A stretch of 64,000 nucleotides of DNA from contig NZ_CP056199.1 in NCBI RefSeq assembly GCF_013782625.1, forward strand, positions 3,986,588 through 4,050,587. Direction: 5' to 3'. Below the pieces are notes generated by a model. It saw only the letters and a program-made list of their open reading frames with translations, had not been told where the DNA came from and searched no databases. This DNA comes from Enterobacter sp. RHBSTW-00994. Its GTDB lineage: Bacteria; Pseudomonadota; Gammaproteobacteria; Enterobacterales; Enterobacteriaceae. Positions 1-8,129 of this stretch are shown here, piece after piece. The translations under genes and the position numbers were made by a program. Positions within the stretch are counted from its first letter, which is position 1. Each line of letters begins with the position of its first letter.

Positions 1-1510
1 GCAGGTTAACTTTACGTGCCAGCCCCTGTGTCGAGGTATTCGGTATATCGTTACGGGTATTCCCGTCCCTACTGATAAATTTCTCTATCTGCGGTGGACT
101 GGTATAGCTAAAAGCGAACTGCAGTTGCACGTCACCGTTTTCCTGGATGAACGGCAGCATGGTCATGAACAAACCGGTGGTTATTGTGGTTACGGTCTGT
201 GAGGAAGTAACCCCGACGTTAGCTGTTGCAGTTGAACTGGAACTTGTCAGAACGCCCTGTTGGTTTGAGAGCTGATAAGCTACCGGCGTCAAATTTGCTG
301 TTGGGTCGGTCTGGTTCAGCGCCATGCTGACGTTGCCCTGCTCGGAAAGCGCTTTAATCAGCAGGCTGGAGCCGGAAAATTTGGCGGCATTGCCTGTTGC
401 CGTGTCGAGAATCGAAATGCCGGCACTGCCTGCTGAAGTCGAAGCATTGGCCATTGAACCGGTCAGAGTGGCGCCAAAATTGTGCAGGGATTTGTATACT
501 AGCCCCCAGTCAAGACCCAGTTGCTCATTACGCGTCTGGTTGACGCTGACAATCTGTATGTTGAGCTGGACCTGCCTGCTTAGAACCTTATTCTGATACT
601 CAATGTAACGACCAATACGCTCCAGAACGTCCGGTGTGTCAGTAACACTCAACGTGCCAGTAGCTGCTGAAAGCCAGAAACGACCAGATTTTGGCGTCAG
701 CATCTGCTCGATGGTTTTACGAATGTCGTCGTACAGGTCGCTGTTCATGCCATAATCGGTCTTCTGATTAGAGCTAATGTCTCCGCTCGTCCCCCCCGAT
801 GTGCCGCCACCGCTGCCCAGCTGATTGCCAGAGCCGGAGTTAATTGATGCGCTACTGTTTACTTTCGTATTCAGGATAACGAGCTGAAAAGTGCGGGTAT
901 CCTGTCGATAAAAATAAACTCCGTTTCCGTCACTGCGCCATGACAGCCCGTACCCGCTGGCTTCGACATCGAGCAGATCACGAACATCTCCCTGGAATTT
1001 AAGGCCACGCATGAGCGCCGGTGATGGCTGAACGGAGACGGGCTGAGCTGACGTAGCCCCCATCTGTGCCAGGGGAACCCGACCATTGTCATCCGGCGCC
1101 GGCAGTTGACCACTCATCTGAGAAGTTACCACGCTGCCGGTACTCACGTTGCTCAGCGCAGCAAATGCATCTGGTGTGATGGAGACTCGTATACCACATA
1201 GCGCAGTGATGCGCTGTCCCAGCTCAGGCAGTGAAATGCCGTCAGGACGATTAATCGTTATCTGACAGGGAGGCAGATTCTTTTCGTCCGGAGTGGAGAC
1301 CACCGGCGTGACTGGCTGCAGGTTTACCCAGGGCTTATCCATCCAGACAACAGATGGTTGTGATATGGACTGACGACTCTGCAACACTCGCTGAGCCGTA
1401 TCGGCCTGCCCAACGGCTTCCTTGTCTATTTTGCTGATTTCATTCAGCGAACATGATGACAGCACAAACGCAGCGGTAAGTACTGTCAGGCAGAAAGGTA
1501 TACGCGGCAT
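1..1510 (-). CDS. pilN: PilN, type IVb pilus secretin lipoprotein (C-terminus cut by window edge)
   Basis: Outer-membrane secretin of a type IVb (R64/SPI-7-like) conjugative pilus. The frame is open from ATG at 1510 to the window edge, giving about 503 residues with no stop. The N-terminus is a lipoprotein signal: MPRIPF, a hydrophobic stretch and the lipobox LSSC around residue 20, followed by S-L-N-E. A low-complexity Ser/Gly stretch lies mid-protein, followed by a region rich in short beta-type segments ending near NTRNDIPNTSTQGLARKVNLQ-type sequence, typical of the secretin core. It is the third gene of a minus-strand pilL-pilM-pilN run and starts 19 bases after pilM. Family assignment rests on gene order plus the lipobox and secretin-like C-terminal half; the last part of the secretin domain is outside the window. 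Confidence 0.85.
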   Translation of the reverse strand, partial: MPRIPFCLTVLTAAFVLSSCSLNEISKIDKEAVGQADTAQRVLQSRQSISQPSVVWMDKPWVNLQPVTPVVSTPDEKNLPPCQITINRPDGISLPELGQRITALCGIRVSITPDAFAALSNVSTGSVVTSQMSGQLPAPDDNGRVPLAQMGATSAQPVSVQPSPALMRGLKFQGDVRDLLDVEASGYGLSWRSDGNGVYFYRQDTRTFQLVILNTKVNSSASINSGSGNQLGSGGGTSGGTSGDISSNQKTDYGMNSDLYDDIRKTIEQMLTPKSGRFWLSAATGTLSVTDTPDVLERIGRYIEYQNKVLSRQVQLNIQIVSVNQTRNEQLGLDWGLVYKSLHNFGATLTGSMANASTSAGSAGISILDTATGNAAKFSGSSLLIKALSEQGNVSMALNQTDPTANLTPVAYQLSNQQGVLTSSSSTATANVGVTSSQTVTTITTGLFMTMLPFIQENGDVQLQFAFSYTSPPQIEKFISRDGNTRNDIPNTSTQGLARKVNL

Positions 1511-1529
1511 CCGCAGCTCCCTGATTCTG

Positions 1530-1973
1530 TTAGTTAAGATAAACAATGCTGCCTTCCGACACACCAGACGGCAGAGACAGGTTCATATCAGTGCCATCCG
1601 CCATCCGCAGACGACCGCCGCTTACGGTCAGGGCAAGCGCAGAAGTCACTGAGCGGGCGCGCAACGCGGCATAAACACCGTCTGTTTCAGGTACCCAGAT
1701 CCACAGGCGACCGTTTTGAATAATGCTTTTGATGCGACTGTCTGGTAACGGCACCATTCCAGTCAGTGCGGTTGATACGGGGCCATCTGTTATGGACCGC
1801 CCGTGACGCCAGTTATTTACGACATCAGCAGTCCGAAGCATGTCTGCTGCAAGCTGTTCAGGCTGAGTCTGCTGCAGCGCAAGCCGTACATGCTCTGATG
1901 AGTGGTGCTGTGCATCACCGGCTATCAAGATGATGACAAGACAAAGCGCGAAAACTGGCAGCGCATATCCCAT
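1530..1973 (-). CDS. pilM: PilM-like type IVb pilus protein
   Basis: Predicted 147-residue inner-membrane-anchored protein of the pilus assembly complex. I chose the ATG at 1973 because it lies one base after the pilL stop and opens straight into a signal-anchor (MGYALPVFALCLVIILIAG); the longer open frame upstream reads through pilL. After the anchor the protein is soluble and periplasmic, with an NWRHG segment and a C-terminus GVSEGSIVYLN. Length and position between pilL and pilN match PilM of R64 and SPI-7 (about 145 residues). It is translationally linked to pilL (spacing one base) and precedes pilN. The molecular role of PilM in type IVb pili is poorly known, so this is identification by synteny and size. 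Confidence 0.8.
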   Translation of the reverse strand: MGYALPVFALCLVIILIAGDAQHHSSEHVRLALQQTQPEQLAADMLRTADVVNNWRHGRSITDGPVSTALTGMVPLPDSRIKSIIQNGRLWIWVPETDGVYAALRARSVTSALALTVSGGRLRMADGTDMNLSLPSGVSEGSIVYLN

Positions 1974-1974
1974 A

Positions 1975-3324
1975 TCATTTCCCGTCCTGAATCGACTTAT
2001 CGTCCACGAATACCAGGCACTGAAGACGATTTGGTGCTGCATAGAGGGGTTTTTCTGCAGGGCGATATAACCTAAACAGCTGCACGATAACCGACTCGAA
2101 ATTACCGCGCAGCGTAAATGGTACATCGATGCGGTAGTTCACAGGAGTTGGCCAGATAACTACCCAGGTAGGACTACTGCCACTCTCACAGCGAACCGAT
2201 GTAGCCCATTGGATCAGAGTCTCTTTTAACGTAGTGCCTGCCTGCGCGGTCCAGGCCTGTCCGTCTGGTAACGAGGAAAGCATTGCTCCCGGAGTGAAAA
2301 CAGTTTTTCCGCTGACCGGAGCAGTAGGAGAGATGACAGTGGAAGGTGGATTACTGTTCTGAACCGTTCCACCTGGTTTCACTGCACCAGATGGAGTTAA
2401 AGGCACACCAAGAGCAGCTTTATTCAGAGGTGTTGACGCAACTGACAATGCTGACGGCGCAGGCGCAGGAGCCAACTCTGTTGATGGTTTTACCTTGCCA
2501 GATGTTAACTTAGCTGCGGGACCTGCCTGTGTTTTCTGCACCGGAACCGTAGATTTTTCCCCAGGCTCGCTGGCAGAGAACGGGTTACGAGGTGTTTTTG
2601 CTGTCGTTGCAACAGATAAAGGGGAAACAGCTTGAGAGGTAACTTTTGGTGTCCCTGGTGACAAAATGGAACTTTCTGGCCGAGCCGGAGGCAACGGATA
2701 GCTATTATTTCCAGTACCAGAAATTCCCTTAGAACCGTTAAGTAGTGTGCCTGTAGAAGCAGATTTCCCTGTTCCATGACTTGCTACACTCGCCTGCAAG
2801 GGACCTGTTGTTGAGAGGGCAAGATGTCGATATTCATCACGCAGAACAAAACAAATTTCTCGATTCAGGTCATCTACGCGCATACGCCAGGCAGGCCCGG
2901 CCAGGATTTGTAAAGCATCTCCAAGCTTCACAGGTCCTATTGAACGCTGCACAGCCGGTAATGGTTTAACGAACAATTCAGAGAATACACCCGGTTCGCC
3001 TGAACACAGTGAATAACCTGATTCAAGCATCACGTATCGCATACCTTCCCCAATGGTATTCACCATCTGCAAAGGCATCCTGATATCGATAATCTGATTC
3101 AGTGGGTCACGCTGAGCATCTACAGGTCGCGTACTGGCAAGTGTGTAACGATCGTAACGAACAACTTCAGGGGAACGGTTTTGATAAAGATCCTGAACAC
3201 GGGGAGAACCCTGAAGCCTACTTATGGGTTCAGAGCGAGAACTAAAGTCTGTGCAGCCAGCGGCAAGCAGACATAGCGTGATGGCCCCAAGCCGATAACG
3301 TGTCTGCAGGTTTATTTTTACCAT
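1975..3324 (-). CDS. pilL: PilL-like type IVb pilus lipoprotein
   Basis: First gene of the pil operon, 449 residues from ATG 3324, preceded on the minus strand by a GGGGA purine stretch. The N-terminus MVKINLQTRYRLGAITLCLLAAGC has a clear lipobox (LAAGC), so it is probably an outer-membrane lipoprotein. The N-terminal domain (about 25-180) resembles the PilL domain of ICE pili. Residues about 190-340 are a long Pro/Ser/Thr/Ala-rich linker, and the C-terminal 90 residues (from about WTAQAGTTLKETLIQWA) resemble a TcpQ/PilQ-type substrate domain found at the end of PilL proteins. It ends one base before pilM. Length exceeds R64 PilL (about 355 residues), explained by the linker. The ~270 bases upstream should hold the pil promoter. 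Confidence 0.82.
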   Translation of the reverse strand: MVKINLQTRYRLGAITLCLLAAGCTDFSSRSEPISRLQGSPRVQDLYQNRSPEVVRYDRYTLASTRPVDAQRDPLNQIIDIRMPLQMVNTIGEGMRYVMLESGYSLCSGEPGVFSELFVKPLPAVQRSIGPVKLGDALQILAGPAWRMRVDDLNREICFVLRDEYRHLALSTTGPLQASVASHGTGKSASTGTLLNGSKGISGTGNNSYPLPPARPESSILSPGTPKVTSQAVSPLSVATTAKTPRNPFSASEPGEKSTVPVQKTQAGPAAKLTSGKVKPSTELAPAPAPSALSVASTPLNKAALGVPLTPSGAVKPGGTVQNSNPPSTVISPTAPVSGKTVFTPGAMLSSLPDGQAWTAQAGTTLKETLIQWATSVRCESGSSPTWVVIWPTPVNYRIDVPFTLRGNFESVIVQLFRLYRPAEKPLYAAPNRLQCLVFVDDKSIQDGK

Positions 3325-3540
3325 CAGGAATCCCCAGGAGTTGTCCGAAACAAGTCGGATATTCTGGCGGGGATGCCTTTTCGGACAATGCAAAACTATT
3401 ACTGCGAACTGAAGAAAATTTCCTCGGTGGGGCAACCGCGAAAGACCAGGATAACCAGTTCCAAGGGCTTTCACCGTTTTCGGACACAGGGAAAGGAGCT
3501 ACACGAGGCCGATTAATCCAGCCAATTGGCAATACTTTTA

Positions 3541-3570
3541 AAAGAAAAGCGCCGGAAAATCCGGCGCCTT
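3541..3570 (-). terminator. Intrinsic terminator after the DUF2442 gene
   Basis: Perfect 8-bp stem (GCGCCGGA/TCCGGCGC) with a 3-base loop at 3550-3568. Read on the minus strand it is followed by TTTTCTTTT. It lies just past the stop of the minus-strand gene at 3591, so it ends that transcript and insulates the pil operon, which must then have its own promoter. Confidence 0.85.
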
Positions 3571-3590
3571 AGTCTGCAACTTTGTGATTA

Positions 3591-3839
3591 TCAGGCTACG
3601 CGATGTGGAACATGGGTCACGTCACCACGGCCAGCGAGCAAGCCATCGACTGAGATATCCTCATCGAGATTATCCCAGTGAATACCACGTTTACTCAGTT
3701 CATAGTCATTACGTTCTTTGTCTGTGGCATTCAGCAGACGAGGAAACCAGGCGATTGGTACGCCCATCACCCTGCCATCGTTTAATTCGACCCACATGGT
3801 GGTCTCATCAAATCGTACATTTTTAGCTGAAATAGTCAT
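3591..3839 (-). CDS. DUF2442 family small protein
   Basis: 82 residues from ATG 3839 (MTISAKNVRFDETTMWVELNDGR). The pattern 'D...M.V.L.DGR....P..WFPRL..A' is the DUF2442 signature. It overlaps the end of the DUF4160 gene by 17 bases, a pairing that is very common in bacteria and has been suggested to behave as a toxin-antitoxin-like unit; the biochemical role is not established. The C-terminus (ISVDGLLAGRGD) is also typical of the family. A strong terminator follows directly. The alternative upstream start at 3854 would add five residues with no better ribosome site. Confidence 0.75.
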   Translation of the reverse strand: MTISAKNVRFDETTMWVELNDGRVMGVPIAWFPRLLNATDKERNDYELSKRGIHWDNLDEDISVDGLLAGRGDVTHVPHRVA

Positions 3840-4065
3840 TCCAGGCCTCCACAAACATCGTCTGGTTATGTTGAACCATCTTAGTCAACTCTTTAAGAGT
3901 CCGGGCATCGAAGCCATCGTTCCTGCTCAGTTTAACTTCATCTTCAAGCCAGAATTTCGCTTCACCATCAGCGTTACGGACATGAATATGAGCGGGTTCT
4001 AGAGGATTTCCCTCGTTCGAGTAAAAGAAAAATTTGAATCCGTTAATTCTCAGTATAACTGGCAT
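3823..4065 (-). CDS. DUF4160 family small protein
   Basis: 80 residues beginning MPVILRINGFKFFFYSNEG and continuing with EPAHIHVRNADGEAKFWLE, the hallmark of DUF4160 (a small fold with the conserved PxHIHV motif). It is the upstream partner of the DUF2442 gene with which it overlaps, and both sit between two intrinsic terminators (4104-4130 and 3541-3570), so the pair is a separate two-gene transcript inserted between ssb and the pil operon. Function unknown; the pairing suggests the two proteins act together. Confidence 0.75.
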   Translation of the reverse strand: MPVILRINGFKFFFYSNEGNPLEPAHIHVRNADGEAKFWLEDEVKLSRNDGFDARTLKELTKMVQHNQTMFVEAWNDYFS

Positions 4066-4103
4066 TAAAAAAGTACCCCGCTCCTGCCAAGATTATCTTG
4101 AAT

Positions 4104-4130
4104 AAAAAAGCGCCAGTCAAACTGGCGCCT
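4104..4130 (-). terminator. Intrinsic terminator after ssb
   Basis: Stem GCGCCAGT/ACTGGCGC (4110-4128) with a 3-base loop, followed on the minus strand by TTTTTTATT. It is placed 14 bases after the ssb stop and is an almost exact textbook rho-independent terminator. Confidence 0.85.
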
Positions 4131-4143
4131 CTGTAAAATCCAA

Positions 4144-4692
4144 TCAGGAAATGGCGTAGATCGCTTTTCGGCAGATCCCATAACCATGCCCCAGAAACGG
4201 TATGTCATCATCAAAATCCATCGGAGGTTCATTAGCAGGATTGTGTGGCGCAGCTGACTGCTGAGGCTGAGGCTGCTGAGGCTGCCCCCAACCACCTTGA
4301 GCTTGCCCAAGCTGCTGAGCATTACCGGTACCTGCTGGAGCATTACGACTACCCAGCATCTGCATCGTACCGTTCACGCCAACCACAACTTCTGTTGTCC
4401 AGCGTTCAACCCCGCCGTTATCAGTCCATTTGCGGGTCCGCAGATGGCCTTCAATGTATACCTGTGAACCTTTTTTCAGATATTCACCGGCTATTTCGGC
4501 GAGTTTGCCAAACAACACAACGCGATGCCACTCAGTGTTTTCCTTCATTTCACCGCTTTGTTTATCACGCCATGACTCCGACGTTGCAATACTGAACCCT
4601 GTAACAGCTGTGCTATTGGGCATATAACGTACTTCGGGGTCCTGACCGAGATGGCCAACGAGAATAACTTTGTTAATTCCGCGACTTGCCAT
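4144..4692 (-). CDS. ssb: Single-stranded DNA-binding protein of the element
   Basis: 182 residues; binds ssDNA during conjugative transfer and replication of the element. The N-terminal OB fold (1-112) is clear: [20 protein letters not shown], then WRDKQSGE and [25 protein letters not shown] Gln/Pro/Gly-rich linker follows (about 118-150). The acidic DFDDDIPF peptide that normally ends SSB and recruits partner proteins is present but not terminal: 16 more residues follow ([16 protein letters not shown]). Extended tails occur in some phage and element SSBs as I recall, but the usual free C-terminal Phe is absent here. The start is supported by GGAGAT eight bases upstream. It follows a small gene at 4710 by 17 bases. 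Confidence 0.93.
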   Translation of the reverse strand: MASRGINKVILVGHLGQDPEVRYMPNSTAVTGFSIATSESWRDKQSGEMKENTEWHRVVLFGKLAEIAGEYLKKGSQVYIEGHLRTRKWTDNGGVERWTTEVVVGVNGTMQMLGSRNAPAGTGNAQQLGQAQGGWGQPQQPQPQQSAAPHNPANEPPMDFDDDIPFLGHGYGICRKAIYAIS

Positions 4693-4709
4693 GATGTAAT
4701 CTCCTGTAC

Positions 4710-4913
4710 CTAATCATATTCACGCTGCGTCCATTCCCCTTTTTCAAGAGCAATATCGGCCTGCAGACTGGTTTTGTAGTATTCGACTGATTCACGGGAC
4801 ACGGGTCCCATTTCGTTCGCGGTTCCGATATAAAAACCGCGCTGACTGGACAGAACCTGGATCTGTAATTGATATCCAGCTTCTGAAGCCAGTAAACCGA
4901 ATGGATTTCCCAT
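4710..4913 (-). CDS. Small hypothetical protein upstream of ssb
   Basis: 67 residues from ATG 4913, with GGAG eight bases upstream. I do not recognise a domain. It starts [20 protein letters not shown] and contains an aromatic-rich centre (RGFYIGT) and a charged C-terminus. It sits in the same direction as, and 17 bases before, ssb and about 70 bases after the DUF3577 gene, so it is probably cotranscribed with ssb. Small genes at this position occur in SPI-7-like elements. Real gene is likely from the ribosome site and spacing; function unknown. Confidence 0.6.
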   Translation of the reverse strand: MGNPFGLLASEAGYQLQIQVLSSQRGFYIGTANEMGPVSRESVEYYKTSLQADIALEKGEWTQREYD

Positions 4914-4985
4914 GCGAGAGCTCCGTTACGTTATCGAGAGAGGTAAATCTCCCGAAAGAGATTTACCGGATGTAAGAAAAAAGAA

Positions 4986-5477
4986 TTAAAACGAGTTCGG
5001 ATCGTAGTCTTTAGGAGCCGCAGAACCTTGTTCCGGGGTTTGAGATGCATTTGGCGCTGTGTAAACGACTTCCTGGCCTTTCTTAATGAACTCGACCTTA
5101 ATCAGGCGAGCCTTCAGAGAAGGTCTGGATTCACCGGAATGTTCACCCGACTGAAGGGTAAACACGTCAGCTTTCAGGCCGCTCAGCACAAACCCCAGCA
5201 ATACTTTCTCCTCTTCATCCACGGCCTTCTGGCAGCGGTTGATGAGTTTTGTAGCCTCTGGGCCCGCAACAGTGACATCGAAACGAGTGTATGACGCATT
5301 GTCGGTAGGTCCAGTCAGGGCATTAATGACAGCGCAGGTAAATTCACCGTTTTGGCCCTGTACACGACGAATCGAGCTCAGGTAGCCGATACCGCTTACG
5401 TTAAGATTGAAATACTCTTTTTTCTGGCTGGCAGAGGAAGAGGTGGTGGAAGAAGATGCAGTTGTAGTAGCAGTCAT
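4986..5477 (-). CDS. DUF3577 (STY4534-like) element protein
   Basis: 163 residues from ATG 5477, chosen because GGAGATAAC precedes it; the open frame reaches 5522. After a Ser/Thr-rich start (TASSSTTSSSASQKKEYFNLNVSGIGYLSS) comes a compact domain with RVQGQNGEFTCAVINALTG and VLSGLKADVFTLQSGEHSGE, matching DUF3577 proteins found next to topB and ssb in SPI-7-like elements. Some databases call the family an ICE replication protein; direct functional evidence is not known to me. The beta-rich pattern with conserved aromatic residues would fit an OB-like nucleic-acid-binding fold (inference). A long untranslated leader of about 340 bases precedes it. Confidence 0.75.
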   Translation of the reverse strand: MTATTTASSSTTSSSASQKKEYFNLNVSGIGYLSSIRRVQGQNGEFTCAVINALTGPTDNASYTRFDVTVAGPEATKLINRCQKAVDEEEKVLLGFVLSGLKADVFTLQSGEHSGESRPSLKARLIKVEFIKKGQEVVYTAPNASQTPEQGSAAPKDYDPNSF

Positions 5478-5820
5478 GATGTTATCTCCAGAGTGAAAAC
5501 TAAACTGGTAGCGGAGAAACATCTATCCCTTGCGGGATAACGTTTCCCGCAGGGAAGTCAGCAAATTTTTGCCGACTGGGCTGTATTTGTGAAATGGACC
5601 TCAACTCGCCAGGAGTACCTGTTCTCAGAGGTTAAACAGGTTTACCACCCGAAGGCGCCACTCTCAGGTTTTATGTGGCATTGGCATGTGATTACCCGAA
5701 GGCGCCCTTCTCAAATCACCAGGGCATTGGCAGTTGTCGATGACAACGATTAGCCTCTTTATCATTTATTCAGACGCAGCAGATGTCAACGCCAGTGTGC
5801 GTAAAAAATCATCAATGCCA
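5478..5820 (-). promoter_or_regulatory. Long leader of the DUF3577-ssb transcript with dyads
   Basis: No gene lies between the topB terminator and the DUF3577 start. The stretch has several inverted elements: CGGGA...TCCCG near 5533-5555, CCTGTT...AACAGG at about 5619-5641, and two copies of CCGAAGGCGCC at 5649 and 5705 that are each followed by a CTC-containing stretch and GGCATTGGCA about 25 bases on. This is compatible with a structured 5' leader or a regulator-binding region; which of these cannot be decided by eye. Confidence 0.4.
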
Positions 5821-5853
5821 AAAAATAAAAAAAGCGGCACCTTTCGGCACCGC
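5821..5853 (-). terminator. Intrinsic terminator downstream of topB
   Basis: On the minus strand an 8-bp stem with two G-U pairs (GCGGTGCC/GGTGCCGC) and a GAAA tetraloop is followed by TTTTTTTATTTTTT. It lies about 255 bases after the topB stop, so the topB transcript carries a long 3' tail. Confidence 0.75.
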
Positions 5854-6106
5854 CTGTGAGGTCTGCACCATTAGACCTGATGTTGACCTGCTTACGCAGT
5901 TGCTCCGGGGGTGTGTTCAGGACCCGGCACGGTTTCACGGAGTTTTGTGCCTTTTTGACTCACGTTCAGGTGTGGACGCGGCCAACAAGACTGTATCCAG
6001 CAAGCACTGCATTTGATGCTCACAGGACCCGCAGTCACGGGGTGCGGCTTCAGAGCCGTCGCAACAATAGCAAAGGCATCCTGTCCCCGCAATGAGTGAC
6101 AAGGAA
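5854..6106 (-). other. 3' tail of the topB transcript, possible tiny ORF
   Basis: About 250 bases between the topB stop and its terminator. A minus-strand frame at 5892-6092 opens with TTG and would encode 66 residues, with a Cys/Trp/Pro-rich centre (SACWIQSCWPRPHLNVS), but has no convincing ribosome site. I have the impression that this sequence recurs in enterobacterial islands, which would fit either a tiny gene or a structured RNA. I make no functional claim. Confidence 0.3.
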
Positions 6107-8116
6107 TTAATTATTCTTTGGTTTTACAGCCTTAGAGCTACGCGCGCTTTTACGTTTCTGGGTGTCGTTGTTTATGATCCCTTTGCAATCAGGATAACGA
6201 ATACACCCCCAAAACTCTCCTTTCTGTCCTTTTTTTAGGCGAGTTTTCCCCCCACATAAAGGGCACGATGGTGTGGGTGGTATTCTAATGCTTACCCGCT
6301 GCTGCCCCCCCAAGCTGACAAGGTTACGGGTCCATCCGACCTGTCGCTGCAAAAAATCATTCAGGGTAAGGCGTCCTTCTGCTACTTCATCCAGAGCCTG
6401 TTCCCAAAGTGCAGTCATTCCCGGGTCGGTTAACTGCGAGGGCAGAGCATCAATGACATCAGCACCAAGATCAGTCGCGCGAAGCTGCTTACCTTTGCGC
6501 ACAATAAATCTGCGGTTCAGCAGTTGCTCAACGATACCTGCACGGGTGGCTTCCGTGCCTAGTCCGGCGTTGTCCTTCAGTACCTTACGAAGAGCAATAT
6601 CGGTAACAAACGCTGACGCGTTCATCATAGCGCCGATGAGTGTTGCGAAAGTATAGTGAGCCGGCGGACGAGTCATTTGCTGCACGACCTCTGCACCGAT
6701 TACTCCGCAACGGTCACCCTTCCTGAGAGGAGGAAGTTCAATACTGAGATCATCATCCCCTGCACTATCCTCTTCCTCCTTACTGAAAAGGACCTTCCAG
6801 CCCATTACAATCTCCGTCCTTCCTGTTGTGCGGAACAGTTGCCCGCCAATGTCAAACTGCAGACGAGTAATATCAGATTCGTGCAGGGGAAGAAATTGTG
6901 CCAGATAATTTCGGCGGATAAGGGTGTATACCCTTCGCTCTGCCTCACTTAACGCAGAAAACTTAAACGCGTTTCGGGTAGGGATAATGCCATGGTGAGC
7001 TGTGATTTTTTTGTCGTTCCATATCCGTGAAACAAACGAAGTGTTTAAACCTGAAAGAATAGAACTACACTCTGGATCAGACAGGCCAATAGCGGAAAGA
7101 ACCGAGGGGATTTCCTCACGCATAGACTCAGGAAGGTATCCACAATCAGTTCGTGGATAAGTGGTTGCCTTGTGTTTCTCATAGAGGCTCTGCGCAGTAT
7201 CAAGCACCTGCTGGGGGGACATATCCCAGAGCAGGCCACAGGCCTGTTGTAAAGTGCCGAGCGAAAAAGCCAGCGGCGCAGACGCTTTTTCACGCTTCGT
7301 CTCACATTCTGTTACTGTCGCTGCGCCAGCCTGCCGGCAAAGATGCGCTACCTGCTGCGCAATGTTTTGGTGTACACAGCGTTTTTCTTCGTCGGTATAA
7401 ACCTTAGCTGGTACCCATTGCGCCGGAAAAGTTTTTCCTCCCGCACTCAGAAGCGCCTTAACCTGCCAGAAAGGTTTAGGGATGAATGTCGCTATCTCCC
7501 GATCACGTCGGACAACCAGTGCCAGGGTGGGAGTCTGCACCCGCCCGACAGAAATCACACCGTCGAATCCTGACTGTACCGCAAGCAATGTATACAAACG
7601 GGACAGATTCATTCCAATGAGCCAGTCGGCACGAGCGCGACCAAGTCCCGCATGATACATTCCAAGAGTTTCGGCACCCGGGCGCAGATCCTGGAGAGCT
7701 GCACGGATGCTCATTTCATCAAGGGCAGAAAGCCAAAGCCGCTGTACAGGACCGTCCCAGCGGCAGTATTCCAGCAATTCACGGGCAATTACTTCTCCTT
7801 CCCGGTCCGCATCAGTGGAGATAACCACATCATCGACCTGGCGCAGCAGCCGCTCAATAACCTTGAACTGAGACTGCGTCTCCTTTTTTACCACTACCTG
7901 CCATGGGGAAGGCAGGATCGGCAGAGCAGAGAGCGACCATGGTTTGCCATACTGTTGACCGTATGCTTCAGGCGGTGCGGTCTCCAGCAAATGCCCTACT
8001 GCCCAGGTAACAGTGACGCCAGGGCCAGTTAGAAAACCGTCGCCACGTCGGGTGGCACCCAAAACATTCGCAAGATCTCGCCCCTGTGAGGGCTTTTCGC
8101 AGATAAACAACCGCAT
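6107..8116 (-). CDS. topB: DNA topoisomerase III of the element
   Basis: 669 residues, a type IA topoisomerase that decatenates or unlinks DNA during element replication or transfer. The ATG at 8116 gives the canonical start MRLFICEKPSQGRDLANVLG; the open frame extends further but the extra residues are unlike the family. The toprim motif is VVISTDADREGEVIARELL (about 95-115), and the active-site tyrosine lies in TTYPRTDCGYLP (about 335-345). The C-terminus carries a four-cysteine zinc motif (CPLCGG...WGCIRYPDC) and a basic tail. It starts 13 bases after the TIGR03761-type gene, so the two are an operon. Length agrees with chromosomal TopB (about 650) plus the basic tail. Confidence 0.95.
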   Translation of the reverse strand: MRLFICEKPSQGRDLANVLGATRRGDGFLTGPGVTVTWAVGHLLETAPPEAYGQQYGKPWSLSALPILPSPWQVVVKKETQSQFKVIERLLRQVDDVVISTDADREGEVIARELLEYCRWDGPVQRLWLSALDEMSIRAALQDLRPGAETLGMYHAGLGRARADWLIGMNLSRLYTLLAVQSGFDGVISVGRVQTPTLALVVRRDREIATFIPKPFWQVKALLSAGGKTFPAQWVPAKVYTDEEKRCVHQNIAQQVAHLCRQAGAATVTECETKREKASAPLAFSLGTLQQACGLLWDMSPQQVLDTAQSLYEKHKATTYPRTDCGYLPESMREEIPSVLSAIGLSDPECSSILSGLNTSFVSRIWNDKKITAHHGIIPTRNAFKFSALSEAERRVYTLIRRNYLAQFLPLHESDITRLQFDIGGQLFRTTGRTEIVMGWKVLFSKEEEDSAGDDDLSIELPPLRKGDRCGVIGAEVVQQMTRPPAHYTFATLIGAMMNASAFVTDIALRKVLKDNAGLGTEATRAGIVEQLLNRRFIVRKGKQLRATDLGADVIDALPSQLTDPGMTALWEQALDEVAEGRLTLNDFLQRQVGWTRNLVSLGGQQRVSIRIPPTPSCPLCGGKTRLKKGQKGEFWGCIRYPDCKGIINNDTQKRKSARSSKAVKPKNN

Positions 8117-8129
8117 GGTGGTTCCCCGG

